DNA from: Protostelium mycophagum
Lineage: Eukaryota > Evosea > Variosea > Protosteliida > Protosteliaceae
DNA: 43,639 nucleotides
Assembly: GCA_002081555.1 (NCBI GenBank)
Contig: MZNV01001420.1
Location: 1-43,639, forward strand
Direction: 5' to 3'
Shown in pieces: positions 8,836 through 20,331 of the stretch (position 1 is its first letter; each line of letters begins with the position of its first letter). Made by a program: the position numbers and the translations under genes. The notes beneath the pieces were generated by a model. It saw nothing but the letters and a program-made list of their open reading frames with translations, was not told the origin of the DNA and did no database searches.

Positions 8836-9889
8836 ATGGCAGCAGTCAATCCCACACCCCAACAGGCTTTAACGAGAGAGCAGAAGTGGTCACTATTTAC
8901 AGATGGTGTCAGGTGTGTATTGAGCAGATGGACAGCTCTCAACTTGGCTATTGATAATTGTTGGGGAGGTGAGCTTCAGTGACTCAATCTTTCATTCTAT
9001 CCTTCTTTTTCACTTTGAGATCATCATGATTTTGCTGTCTATCTTCCATATCGCCCCTGCATTTCAGGCAAATGATTTAAATGTAGCATTTGGACAGAAA
9101 TTACCCTGCTTCTCTCTTTATGATGATCTTCTCAACAATTTCACAAATCTCATCTTTCCAGGTGCACAGACGAAACAGAAGGCTGACAACATGCTGGACG
9201 GTATTCTCTACGCTTTCGAATGTAAGTCCTCTCATATTCGATCCACCTTCTTAAAATTATAGCATCTACGGTGCATGCCGATGAATTAGAAGATTATTTC
9301 GATGCTATCCTGGCAAACGATTTCCGTATCGACGCACAAGATGGCAGTATCGAGGAGGTGAGGATCATCTTGTTACAATCAATAAACTAAAGAAGCTAGG
9401 TCGCCCGGACACTTGTGTCGATGTATAATCGTATGGCTATAGAGGATTACACATTGGTGAACCAGATATTATCTGCCAAAGTACCCAAAGGAACAGAAGG
9501 CAGCGTCTTCCAAAAGGTGAAGAGAGATCACAATGTGTCTTTAACAAAAACTTTGCAAAATTTTCGCAAAAAACTATAACCTCATCATGCGCTATGAACT
9601 TGGATCTGAAACGAATGTACAATCTTCATTGTGGAATTACTCAGCACATCATCATCATTAAGGATTGATGGCAGAGCCACAAACATGTACATTTACATTC
9701 TAAAAGATGTCCTCATTGAACTGAATGGCGCAGCCCGCTGATGACAGCGATGATGAGGATCTCGAGGATGTCGCTGACAGCAACAATGATTCTATGGATA
9801 CAGAAGAGCCAGTGGTCAGGCCACCTAAGAGAGAGATAGATGAAGACGGTTGGGAGACTGTGCCTACACGAAAGGGAAAGAGAAACTAA
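8836..9889 (+). CDS. TSR2: Pre-rRNA-processing protein TSR2
   Basis: There are five exons, 8836-8968, 9162-9221, 9263-9357, 9400-9516 and 9734-9889, all phase-consistent. The conserved N-terminal core is read across exons: EQKWSLFTDGVRCVLSRWTA, LAIDNCWGG, AQTKQKADNMLDGILYAF, HADELEDYFDAILANDFRID, AQDGSIEEVARTLVSMYN. The WGG element is the family's signature turn. The C-terminus is the expected acidic tail (DDSDDEDLEDVADSNNDSMD) followed by DEDGWETVPTRKGKRN, which closely matches the DGW-TV motif seen at TSR2 ends. TSR2 is a chaperone that escorts ribosomal protein eS26 and is needed for 18S maturation. Intron 1 (193 nt) and intron 4 (217 nt) are long for this genome. Confidence 0.9.
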
Positions 9890-10041
9890 AGTTGTTTGGT
9901 TTTGATCATTCGTTCATTCTTCATGTTGTAATCAGAAGGCTGCATTTTGATGATTTGGAGATATTTAGAAGTGGAATGTTGATGGATGGACATGATCGTG
10001 AAGATGTGCTTTGAATTTATTTATATTATATAGACATGCCG

Positions 10042-11997
10042 TTAAGCTCTCTGTTTGGATTCCAAATCCAAACCGTAGCTCATGTACTCTGGTCCTTCTG
10101 CAGCTTTATATTCGCTGATCAGTTCTGTCACGACCTGTTCTTGTATTAATCATTGACATTTATTTTGTTTGATTGTTATGCCAGAGAGTAAATATAAATC
10201 AAAAACACAGCATTTTTTTGTTCTGCGCAAAAGCAATTTTCTTTTTCTTTTTGTGGTGCGGTAAAAGCCACAAAAAATACATTTTAACACACCATTGTAG
10301 TTGTAGATGAAGGTGAAGTTTATTTTCGTTCGTATTTTTGATTGTACAACGCCGTAAACACAAAATACAATCCAGTCTTTTAACAAGATGTACGTGAAGG
10401 ATTTCTGCAATTAGACTCTCACCTCTTTACTGGAATCAAACTCGTCAAAGTTATCCGCAAACATGGGCTCGTTCTGGTACGATTGCAAGAAAGCTCCTCT
10501 CTTTCTGATCTTTTCATATTGATCTACAATCTTCTGGAAAAGCTGTGCAGATGTCAGGAAACGAGAATAAACAGACACATATTCATCATGGAAATTACCG
10601 TGTGAATGGAGGTGTGATTAGCCATCATGAGCCCGCTGACACGATGGGATGTCTATTCTCATCAGTTTTATTTTTCATTTCGTATGATAATATTCTTAAA
10701 AACTCATGCTTGAGACAAAACATACTTGAATATACGGTGACTTCTTCGATAAGGCGACTTGTATCGAGGCGGGGCCCCAAGGAATAAAATTAGCCATCTT
10801 CCTTTGCTGTATTCTATTGAGCGATTTGTGGACTTGTGTCGGGTCCACTTCTCCTTGTATGATGTTGAGGATGCTGATGTAACATCCCTTCTTCATCGGT
10901 GTAGACACCAAGATGTTTTTTGGCTGTAAGAGCCTTCTCATCACGTCTAAAACGGAAGTCTTTTTGACGGTAGCTTCGCTTCTCTCTAGTGTGAGCGGTG
11001 TGTAGCCTGTCATCAAGAAATGACATCTCGGTGTTGGAATAAGAGAGGCAATCAAGCCGATGAGATCATTGTTCATGTAGCCAGGGTAACGGAGTGTAGT
11101 TGTACTGGCGGCCATGATGGTCGAGACGATACTGTTCGTCTCGGCGATGGTGGGCTTGTCTATACGTAAAGTGTCTGAGGCGATACGGTTCAATGCGGTG
11201 TTATCGATCACCACCTTGATCAACATTACTTCATGAAGAAATGAAAAGTGAAAAAATGACTCACAACACTGTCTGCATTTTGTACGAGTCTCTTCATAGT
11301 CAGAAGGGCATTGTAAGGCTGAACCACCACGTCCGTCTCATTCTGATTTGGAAACACAGAATAAGTTTGTATCAGCTTCTTTGGGTATCGATCATTCAGT
11401 CCTTCCAAGAGATAACTTCCAGCACCACTTCCGGTACCTCCAGCTATAGAGTGTGTCAAATAGAATCCCTCTAAACTGTCGCTGTTGTCTGCCTCTCGAT
11501 CTACCATCTCGAAGATCTCTTCGGCGAATTTCTCTCCCTGAGCGTACCCATTAGCCCAATTGTTTCCAGCACCACTGCCGTCTGGTGAGAGGTAAATATT
11601 CTCAGGATTAAAGAGGTTGCCATAAGGAGATGATTGTATATGTCCGACGACCTGAAATATGCATGAGAAACGCTCACATAATACGAGATAGAATGACTCA
11701 CTCTTGGTTCGAGATCGACCAAGATGGCTCTGGGTATGAAATGATCATCATCTGCAGGATAGAAAAAGACGTCCTTTCTGTCGCCACCTTCGCTCACATC
11801 AGGTGTCGAAAAGAATCGGCGACTCACCTTCTGTGGCAAAGTCCTCCAAAATACCGGAGCTGTTGATACCGTGCTCTGCTGAGAGTTTCTTCCAAAACTC
11901 CATACCAACTATATTCATTAGGACACCATTTCACAAGATGAGGATCACCTTGATTTCCACATTGTCCAACCTGGAGGGTGATGATCTCTCTCGGCAT
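10042..11997 (-). CDS. TUBG: Gamma-tubulin
   Basis: The minus strand is read from ATG 11997: [16 protein letters not shown], spliced into [20 protein letters not shown], then [20 protein letters not shown], then the exon [20 protein letters not shown] ... The tubulin GTP-binding loop [15 protein letters not shown] is intact (near 11410-11450). The gamma-specific segment [16 protein letters not shown] follows a short intron. After [20 protein letters not shown] come exons [32 protein letters not shown] and finally [20 protein letters not shown], with stop TAA at 10044-10042. Full family length is present. The protein nucleates microtubules at the spindle pole or centrosome and basal body. The last intron (about 10420-10130) is long and holds a gcggt-type element. 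It is head-to-head with the small gene at 12118, 120 bases away. Confidence 0.97.
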
Positions 11998-12117
11998 TGT
12001 TGTCCTTGAAGCACAAGAAAATTGATTTTTGGCGGGAAGAAATCTCAGCTTTGAGATATACAATCGCGATATCCTACAAAAGCGCATTCATCTCATAAGA
12101 CTTTCACCAACATTGAT

Positions 12118-12441
12118 ATGTCTGCTCCCGAAGTTAAGAAGATCCAGAAGCGTGCCAGCCCTATAAAGGAGCCTTTTCATCTGTCTCGTCTCGCAGAGAC
12201 ATTCAAGGGACCTGAACGTGTTGAGAACCCCTGGAAGCCCCTGCTTGAGCAGAGAGTCGGCACTGTTGCCACCAATGCCATCAAGAACTTCAACCTCTAC
12301 AATGCCGGTCAATTCTTAAAGCAAAATGCCCAATACTACCGTCAAACATACGCTTACGGTGGCTCTTCCAGACCTTTCTTCCACGGAATCATCGTTGTTA
12401 TCGCCATGGGTGCCATCGTTCAATGGAAGGGAGCTCACTAG
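12118..12441 (+). CDS. Small mitochondrial inner-membrane protein, probably ATP synthase subunit f-like
   Basis: This is an uninterrupted 107-residue frame, MSAPEVKKIQKRASPIKEPF to WKGAH. It has a basic, soluble N-terminus and a segment with aromatic residues (NFNLYNAGQFLKQNAQYYRQ). A single C-terminal membrane span follows (PFFHGIIVVIAMGAIVQWKG). Size, one TM helix near the C-terminus, and the YYR...PFFH element before the helix fit the F1Fo ATP synthase subunit f (Atp17) family. That subunit sits in the membrane part of complex V and helps form dimers. The match is by pattern only; another single-span mitochondrial subunit is possible. High G+C third positions and the absence of introns suggest strong expression. 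Confidence 0.5.
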   Translation: MSAPEVKKIQKRASPIKEPFHLSRLAETFKGPERVENPWKPLLEQRVGTVATNAIKNFNLYNAGQFLKQNAQYYRQTYAYGGSSRPFFHGIIVVIAMGAIVQWKGAH

Positions 12442-12866
12442 AGGTTCGTCTAAAGTATCTAAAAATGTTTCCTGTGCTGATGTAAAATTCAGATCACGAC
12501 TATCTCAAGCACAAATAAATAGATAACATACGTTTTTGTGTTACAAAATTATATACAGGAAGATTCAGACATTAGCTTATCATATTAAATGTCCGAATCA
12601 ATCAATATGAACAAAAGAAGAAAACGATCAACAGGAATTCTTTTTCTACCCAACAAATATGGCAACTTTGTCGAGAGACACCGATATCGGTGAACACATC
12701 AACGTCACTTCCACACCCAAAAAAACAAAATATCCAAAACCACATTTTCGTGTTGTAGAGCTATGTCTAACGCGTTCTGGTGACTGTTTTTGACGGTTCT
12801 TCGAGCGGAGAGAAGAGCAAGGCTCTTCCTTTGGATATCAAGAAAGGATCCTTTTGTTACTAAAGA
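12442..12866. other. Intergenic region upstream of the PP2A B55 gene
   Basis: AT-rich 3' flank of the small membrane protein, then a mixed stretch. A 44-codon plus frame from ATG 12661 (MATLSRDTDIGEHINVTST...) is open but has no recognised homology and is probably an upstream ORF or chance. No RNA gene or repeat is seen. Confidence 0.4.
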
Positions 12867-14420
12867 ATGAGTGAGACACGATGGAAGTTGAATCAAGTGT
12901 TTGGAGAGGATCCCTCAGCCGTCAATGAAGGTAATCACGGTTGTAAACCCATTCATTTTTAACAACGACAGAGAACGTCATAACCAGCGTACAATTCGAT
13001 CCATACGGGGACTTTCTGGCCATTGGCTATCAATGTGGACAGGTTGTTGTCTTTAAAAACACCTCAGGTATGTGGGTAAGAATCATCATCTCGTAACTCT
13101 TAACAGGAGACACCTTCAAGTTCTACGGACAATTCGAGAGCCACCACCCAGAATTCGATTTTTTGACCTCACTCGAGATAGAAGAGAAGATTAATAGGAT
13201 ACAATGGTTGAAACAAAAATATGCCAACAACACAAGAATGATGCTTACTGCCAACGGTAAAAATCCTACAATATAGACATAGTTTCTGAAGATGAGAAGA
13301 TAAGACAGTGAAATTATGGAAGATGGGCGAGAGGAAAATGAAAGATGAGGGGATAGTGGCGATTCCTACACAAAAGAGGGTCTTTGGCAATGCACACGCT
13401 TATAACATCAATTCTATAACCCTATCTTCAGATGGAGAAAACTTCATATCTTCTGATGACCTCAGAGTAAACCTCTGGAATTTAGAAAATCAACATGAAA
13501 CATTCAGTGAGTTACATATTACATCTGGAGTCATTCTCATGATGTTTGTCTGACGTATGACGACAGCGTGCGTGGACATGAAGCCCAGTAACATGAGCGA
13601 CCTCGCAGAAGTCATCACAGGAGCCTCCTTCCACCCAAATCTTTGCAACCAATTCGTATACAGCTCCTCCAAAGGAGTCTGCTACATGGTAGACATGAGA
13701 GTCAACGCCGTCTGTGATGGCAACACCAAATGTGAGTATACCTAAGAACTATTTATTTTTTGACAGAGAAAGGTTTCAAAGAGAAGACAGTGAACAGATC
13801 ATTCTTTTCAGAGGTCACCAGTTCCATGAGTGATGTGAAATACAGCAAGGACGGCAGATACATAATGGCCAGAGATTATCTATATCTCAAAGTTTGGGAC
13901 ATCAACATGGAGAGTGAGTCATTTCATGAACACATTTAATGGGTTTTGACAGAAATAGATGAGCCCATCGCTGTGTATAGTGTTCATGATCACATCAAGC
14001 CAAAGTTATACGAGCTGTACGAGAGCGACGTCATATTCGACAAGTTTGAGTGCTGCTGGAGCCCAGATGGAAAGAGTATCATGACAGGATCATACTCCAA
14101 CAATTTTGTCATCTTCGATGTGGACTCGGGGCAGCCGAAACACCTGCAAGCGGTGAACCCAAGAGACAAGAGAAAGAAAAAGACACAACCTCTACCCACC
14201 ACAGAAGATATAAACTACGAAGAGAAGGTAATAATTTATAGACATAACCTCAGCCTTATGCACGAAAATATTTCCACTTTTCTTTGTGGACCCAAGCGAA
14301 AATGATGACATGAAAATGACGAATGACCAGATCACACACATGACCTGGAGCAGCAAGACTGACCTCGTTGCGGTCGCAGCAGGCAACTACATCTATTTGT
14401 ATCATCAGACTAACAAGTGA
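12867..14420 (+). CDS. CDC55: PP2A regulatory subunit B (B55/Cdc55)
   Basis: Exons starting at [21 protein letters not shown] build a seven-bladed WD40 propeller. In order: [20 protein letters not shown]; the B55-specific [20 protein letters not shown] hairpin and [41 protein letters not shown] with [51 protein letters not shown]; then [30 protein letters not shown], and a final blade ending [10 protein letters not shown] at TGA 14418-14420. These are diagnostic B55 segments; the SxSDVKYSxDGRY block in particular is nearly invariant. The subunit directs PP2A to CDK substrates and controls mitotic exit and the spindle checkpoint. Introns are about 40-45 nt with clear branch sites (for example TTTAACAACGACAG). 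Confidence 0.95.
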
Positions 14421-14931
14421 TAAAGTTCTTTTGTTGTTGTTGTCTTTATATTCGTCGATTTTTATATACTTTTTTGGATTTTGCTTCTATATTTTTCGAA
14501 AGAAATACGAAAAGCCAATGAGAAGGTCCATGTCTTAAAGATTTCTTCTGATCAGCGGGTTCATTCTTGATAGTGTTGTCTTTGTGGTTGTTGTTGAGAG
14601 GAAAGGTGAAGAGTGTTTTTTCCGCCCCGAAAGTCGCGATTATTTTCTGCGAGCGAGGAGATCAGCACCACAGAACATATCAGGGAGGATCTCAGACGTT
14701 TTAGTTGCACCACACTCGTATCATTGGCTGAATTAGTCAGACGACGAGAACAGAAGTATGTGTCTCAAAGACAGCTTATTTTTCGATTGATTTGCATGAT
14801 GTATGTATCATGCGGAAGAATAGAAGTGGCACTAAAATCACACTATTTTGGAATTTCTATAATAATGCACTGAAACATTCACCCCGTCTCTATCACGTCT
14901 CTAAATCGTGGCAGAGCATATATAGTGGAGA
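14421..14931. other. Spacer between B55 and NST1 genes
   Basis: The first part is the T-rich 3' flank of the B55 gene. A plus-strand frame at 14613-14873 (FFPPRKSRLFSASEEISTTE...) is open for 86 codons. It could be a 5' exon or a separate peptide, but no splice path or family supports it. A tatatatag-like element at 14919-14926 lies just before the NST1 start. Confidence 0.35.
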
Positions 14932-17900
14932 ATGTTGGCCACAACGAAAGAGGAGATAGAGCCTGCCATTCCTTTGGTCCTTCCAAGTGGTTCGCAACCC
15001 TTTAGCCACACTTCGGTCAGTGCCTGATCATCACATGTCTGCTGTGTATTATTTTATTTCCTTCCCTCCTTCAGGCTAAATCAGCATCTCGCGTATTCAA
15101 TTTGTTTTGATTTAATCGGGATGTTCACATAATATTCAGATGGACAAAGACAAAGAAATTGCCATTTTCAGCTCGCAGGATAATATCGGCCGTGGCCTAC
15201 CTAAAATAGGAACCGTATCGTCGAGCAGATCGACGAGTAGATCATCTTCTAGCAGGAGAAGCAACGTTCAACAACGTTCTAAATTGAAGAGGAACGATGA
15301 TGAAGAGGAGGATGAGCTTGGTGATCATATTTGTGTCAGAACCGGTCAGATAGAGGAGGTCTCTCCCTCATTCCAATTCCAGCCCACAGAAGCAGACAAG
15401 AGACAGAGTTTCATGAACATAGACACAACAAAGTCTTTCATGTTTGGAAGCCCCGAAAATGAGAAGACAGCACCTCCTCATAAGAAGTTTCACACGCGGA
15501 TATACAAGAAGCCATTAGTCTCCAATAATCCACAAAATATTGAGAATACTTCTAACGAAGAAGTCGAAACACAGACACCTGTGAACGACCAAAATAGGCC
15601 TCCATCTAACTCTTCTGATCTCCCAGGTACTCATCTCATTATTTTAAAAACAAAGAGGACTGAAATTAAAATAAAGTAGAGAAGGACGAGCTGGAAGGTA
15701 CAGACAGATTGGGCCACAACAAGAGAAGCAAAAGGAAGAAGGACCAAGCCTTTTCTAATTCTTTAGACCAAGAAGACACAGGAGGTTATACAGAGCCAGA
15801 CACAAATATAGATGGAACATTACTTCATTCCGCAAATAATTTAAACCCCACAAACAGCCACATCAAGTGAGTATAAGGATGTGACGATGTGATCATGACA
15901 AAATGGCAGGCACGTTTTGATCAATCAACTTAATGCCAATGCGAGATCATCTGGACATTCTAATGTGCCGATGTCTCCACATGGAGGTGATTGAAAATGA
16001 CATGGTTGTGAGATTGAATTTCATCAGGAATCAAATCTCCCGGAACAACACAGACGATACAGAGCCACGGAAATTATTCAGGTGAAGAAATCGATTTTGT
16101 TCCTCTTTATTTTGCTGCTCTTACTCTGCAGGAAAAAAGTCCATTTCTTTTTTTTGAGAAAAAATCAAACTTTATTTTTTTTGTTGGCGAGATTTCAAGA
16201 GTTTTTATTTCTGATTATTCATCCAAAACAGCGACGAGTCACTCTGATGGACATCACAATGGACACGCTCATCATATGACATCACATGCAAACACCTCTA
16301 CACGTCATGCGATACCCCCACCCACCACAAAGAAGACCTCTAAGCCAGGTGAATATCATTATCAAATCATCACGTGCGCATCCGATGCAGAATTTTTCCA
16401 ACATCGCCCCTTCAAAATTTGATTTTTCCAAAATTAATTCTGATTTGCCGAAGCAAACGGGAAGGCCGGAACGCACCCGAATAATTCGAATAATTCAAAG
16501 ACGAAAAATTCTGCACCGAGAAGGATGGGAAATTCCAAGCAGATTGCAGCGTATCAGGCCAGTCGGGACAGTTTGAGATTGGCAGAGGCGAAAAGAAAGG
16601 TCAAGATCGAGAAGAACAGCGTGAGTTTATATTCTTTTATTCCGTCCTGCACTTTTGTTTCTTTTCATCTCCGTATTTTTCTACGTTAAGAACGGACCGG
16701 TTATTACCGCGAACCCTTCACGGCAAAAACGCCGAAATAATTTGTCGGAGTACAAGAAAAATCAGAAAAAATGAAATTAATAAAAACAGAAAAAAAACAG
16801 AGAAGTGTGGGAAGAAAAAGAAAGAGAAGAGAGGCAGAAGATCAAAGAATTTTGGCTCGGCCTAACAGACGCTCAGAGGTGAAATTTTCTTCCGGATTTG
16901 AAATTTTCTTCCGAATTGAGAATTTTCTGATGAGGAACCAGGAGGGAATTGGTGAAATTGGAGAAGGAAGCCGTCCTAAAAAAGATGAAAGAGCAGCAGA
17001 AACACACCTGCAGCTGTTCCGTCTGTGGCAGACGGAGGACTGTTATAGAGGAGGAGTTGGAAATGCTGTATGACGCCTATTATGAAGAGCTGGAACATTA
17101 CGAAGGGGACGGCCACAAGCGAAGGACCAACTACAACGACCACAATGCGAGATCGACGAGTAATCATTCGTCGACATCGCATTCATCATCGGAGGAACAT
17201 GAGGATAGTTTTTCTTTTGCGAAGAGCCTCACTGTGAGTTTTTAAACTTATTTTATTTATTCTTGTGCATTGACATGAAAAATTCGAAAGTTGTGAAAGT
17301 CCTGTGTGCGAAGAATTATTCTCCACGTCAAAACTATCAGAAAGATAAAGTTTTTTAATGTTTCTTCCTGACAGACCGAGAATATTTTTTTAAAGAATTT
17401 ATTTGAAAAATACGACTCGGAAATCAATTTTTTCAAATTCAAGATGAAATCACAAAATAAAAACAAAAAATAATCGAATGTAGGTGAAGGGGGGTATCTT
17501 GACTGTCGCCGACGACCTCCTCAAAAACGAAGGCAAGAAATTCCTAGAGATGATGGAAAAACTAGCCGAGAGGCGTATGAGGAAGGAAGACGAAGATTTA
17601 GACATGGAAGAGGACGATTACGAAGAGCAAGAGGGGTCTGATGTGAATGATGATGAGGAGGAGACCGATGAGGAGTATTTAGAGGATTCGAATGCGGAAG
17701 ACCAAGACAGTTATAGAGATGATGATCAGGGGACTGATGAAGAAGGTGAGAGAGAAAGGTTTAAAGGAAAAAGTTTCAAAGTTTTTGTCAAAAAAGTCAG
17801 AAGATGGAGCTTCAGAAATATCGATGTGTCAGTTTTGATGGAGAATATGTGTCACAAATAAATAAAACCCAAACTAAAAATAAACAGAAGAACAACGGCT

Positions 17901-19387
17901 AGAAGAAGGTCGGAAGATGTTTCAAATGTTTGCGGCGAAAATGTTTGAACAAAGGGTCCTATCAGCTTATCGAGAAAAAGTCGCCATTGAAAATCAAAGG
18001 AAACTCTTTGAAGGTGATTTTCCAACTTTTTATTTCTACTCGACTTTTGTCTGTGGGTTTAGGGTTTAGCAAATCCCGCGAAATTATAATTGATAAAAAC
18101 TCATTCAAATCAGAGATGGAGCGCGAAGAAAAATTAGAAAAGGAGAGAGTCGAGGCCAAAAATCGTAAAGCCAGACTAAAAAAAGAGAAGAAAAAACTGG
18201 CCAAGGAGAAAGCTGAGGAGGAAAAAATCAACAAAAAAAAAGAGCAAGAAGAGGAGCAAAAGAGGCTGGAAGAACAAAATAGAATTATTCAAGAAGAAAA
18301 TAAGAAGAAAAAAGAAGAAGAGAAGAAAAAACGGCTGGAGGAGGAAGCCCGGAGGGAACGCGAGAGATTAGAAAATTTGAAGAAAAAACAAGAAGAGAAG
18401 AAAAAGTTGGAGGAAGAAACGAAGAAAAAAGAGGAGAAAAAGAAGCCGGAGCAACCCGTTGTAGACGAGGAGAAGACTGGCCCGATCGTGGAGCCGCCGA
18501 CACCGTCGTCCTCTTCGGGAAAAAAGAAGAAGAAGAAGAAGAAGGCGCAGGCGTCAAACGCCAGCACCATACCCTACCTCGGGGTTAACATGAACGCTGG
18601 TACAGTCATGAGAAGTCACGTCCCTCCCCCCTCTCAAACCCCCACAACAACACCCCCGGTACTGTCAACTCCGCCCAAAAAGAACCCGCCGGCAACCACT
18701 AAGACCGTCGCGGATCCCAACAGCTTCTCACAGCTAAAGAAAACCAGGGCGCAGGCTGATGGCGCATCAGATGATGACGACATTGATCAACTCCTCAATA
18801 ATCTGGTGCCTGCAAGTCTTGATGAGGGCGAAGAGCATCATTCTAGCACTGTCGCTCCTCCCACCAAGTCGGAAAACTTTTCGGATAACTCTGCCGGAGG
18901 CTTTACACAAGTGCAGCAGTCTTTTTCGACAATGAACATCAACTCTGGCGCTGGACCGGTTCCCACAAACAGTTGGGAAGGGAATAGAGAGGCCAATAAC
19001 GCTTCAGACATGGAGATGAACGATCCCATGGCCACAATGCGACCCATCCCGGGGACAATGTGGGGACACATGCACAATGAAATGCCCGCACCTTATAGCA
19101 TCTTCCCGATGTACCACAACATTAACGGACCATCGGCCTGGGGTGGACCCAGCTTGACCCCACACCTCATCCCGGCACCGCACATGCCCCTCCCGGTCCC
19201 ACCACCGCATCTACAATGGGGAAGCCACATCCCGCCATCAAACAATTGGAAATTCTTGCCGACTGCGACCAATACAGGTCACGTAATGCCACCGACTCGA
19301 CCAATTATGCCACCAAATCCGAGAGCGGCACCGTTCGTCCCAGCGTCTTCGAAGACCTCACATGGAGATGGACAACAATATAGCTGA
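14932..19387 (+). CDS. NST1: Stress response protein NST1
   Basis: This is a long multi-exon gene. Exon 1 is [20 protein letters not shown]; two short introns lead into [20 protein letters not shown] and a low-complexity Ser/Asn/His-rich region. The diagnostic fungal block begins [20 protein letters not shown] and continues [20 protein letters not shown], then the cysteine cluster [20 protein letters not shown] and [15 protein letters not shown]. Next come [20 protein letters not shown], a very acidic stretch, and [21 protein letters not shown] 170-residue Lys/Glu/Arg single helix follows (17.9-18.5 kb), then a Pro/Asn/Met-rich tail ending DGQQYS. All of these follow the NST1 layout. NST1 is a cytoplasmic protein linked to salt tolerance and mRNA decay bodies in yeasts. 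The dense charged helix makes the minus-strand frames here shadows. Confidence 0.9.
16680..16735. repeat. Dispersed intronic element, copy 2
   Basis: Within an NST1 intron, ttaagaacggaccggttattaccgcgaaccc aligns with the block at 6690-6720 (taaggacacg..ttattaccgtgaacctta). Both are followed by a ccg/cgg-flanked aaaaa tract. Orientation is sense to NST1 but antisense to the pseudouridine synthase gene, so the match is not a splicing constraint. Confidence 0.4.
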
Positions 19388-19561
19388 TAACAAAACTTGA
19401 CATTTATTTCTCTTCATCTGATTTGTCGCGAAATGTTTGAAATTTATTGATCCTCTGACTTGCAGCTGAGACTCACATCGGCTGCAATTCATGACATAGA
19501 AAGAATAAAATAATAAAAAGTAAGGTAAGAGATTGGAAACAACAGCATCAATCTATTGCAC

Positions 19562-20331
19562 CTAGTGGATGTTTTCAGAATATTTATGCAACTCATCTAG
19601 TTTATTTTTGGTTGGTGTCTCGCTGCTCAGACAATAATCTCTGGCTCTTTTGAAGCAGTTGCGATCTATTGGAATCTCTACGACTGTGTTAACACCCTGA
19701 GTGGTTACATTTGGTGTTGGAAGGTCAGCATTGATGGTGACGTCATCAGTGTATCCTTGTGCAAAGGTGGGTATCTAAGAGATCACTTTCTGAAGAACCA
19801 CATCAGGGACGGGCACCTTTGATCAGGAGATCAGTATTGTATCAGTTTAGTTGTACTCACCCAACAAGTGGAGAGAACTTCCCTGCCCTTCTCATCTCCT
19901 CATGTTGATGGTTAACAGGTGTCCCATGTTTTTCTTGTCCTGGTGAAAAAAGTGCCAGAGTTGACGTCCCGGTTTTTGAAAAAGATGAGTTATGCACGTG
20001 TCTTACCGCTTCGAGCGCTGTCAAAGGTGGCGAGCGTGCTGTCATGATTGATGCGGTATTTTTATAAATTTCCTCTGTATTGTTGCGGAGAATAATTTTA
20101 ACACCGTTTACCAACATTGATATTGAATCTATTTTAAGAGGAGAATCATTCAAAGCGAGTATCAATATTCCGTTAATCTCTTGAGTTTTTTGACAATAAT
20201 TCTTTGCTTTGGTTAGTATGCACCAAGTATCGACCTGTCAGATGTCCAAGTAGGGAGTCTGGGTGAAATCGAGAATAATAATTGTCAGTAAACTCAGGCT
20301 TATTTTTCAAATCCGTTTTATACAAAATCAT
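19562..20331 (-). CDS. Short unidentified protein; start and one intron uncertain
   Basis: Minus-strand coding blocks are INGILILALNDSPLKIDSIS ... VKIILRNNTEEIYKNTASIM and ALEAVRHVHNSSFSKTG (20169-19857). A last exon IPTFAQGYTDDVTINADLPT ... FKRARDYCLSSETPTKNKLD ends at TAG 19564-19562. An upstream exon starting at ATG 20331 (MILYKTDLKNKPEFTDNYYS) joins through a 55-nt intron with a perfect ATACTAAC branch site. That would make it overlap the end of the WD40 gene by 14 bases in another frame, which is unusual for a eukaryote. Alternatively the 20331 exon is the WD40 gene's 3' end. I could not place the junction near 19850 in frame. No family is recognised. Confidence 0.35.

Noticed and set aside
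18285-18570. Ser/Phe-rich frames on the minus strand
   Set aside because: They are antisense shadows of the Lys/Glu-rich helix of NST1.
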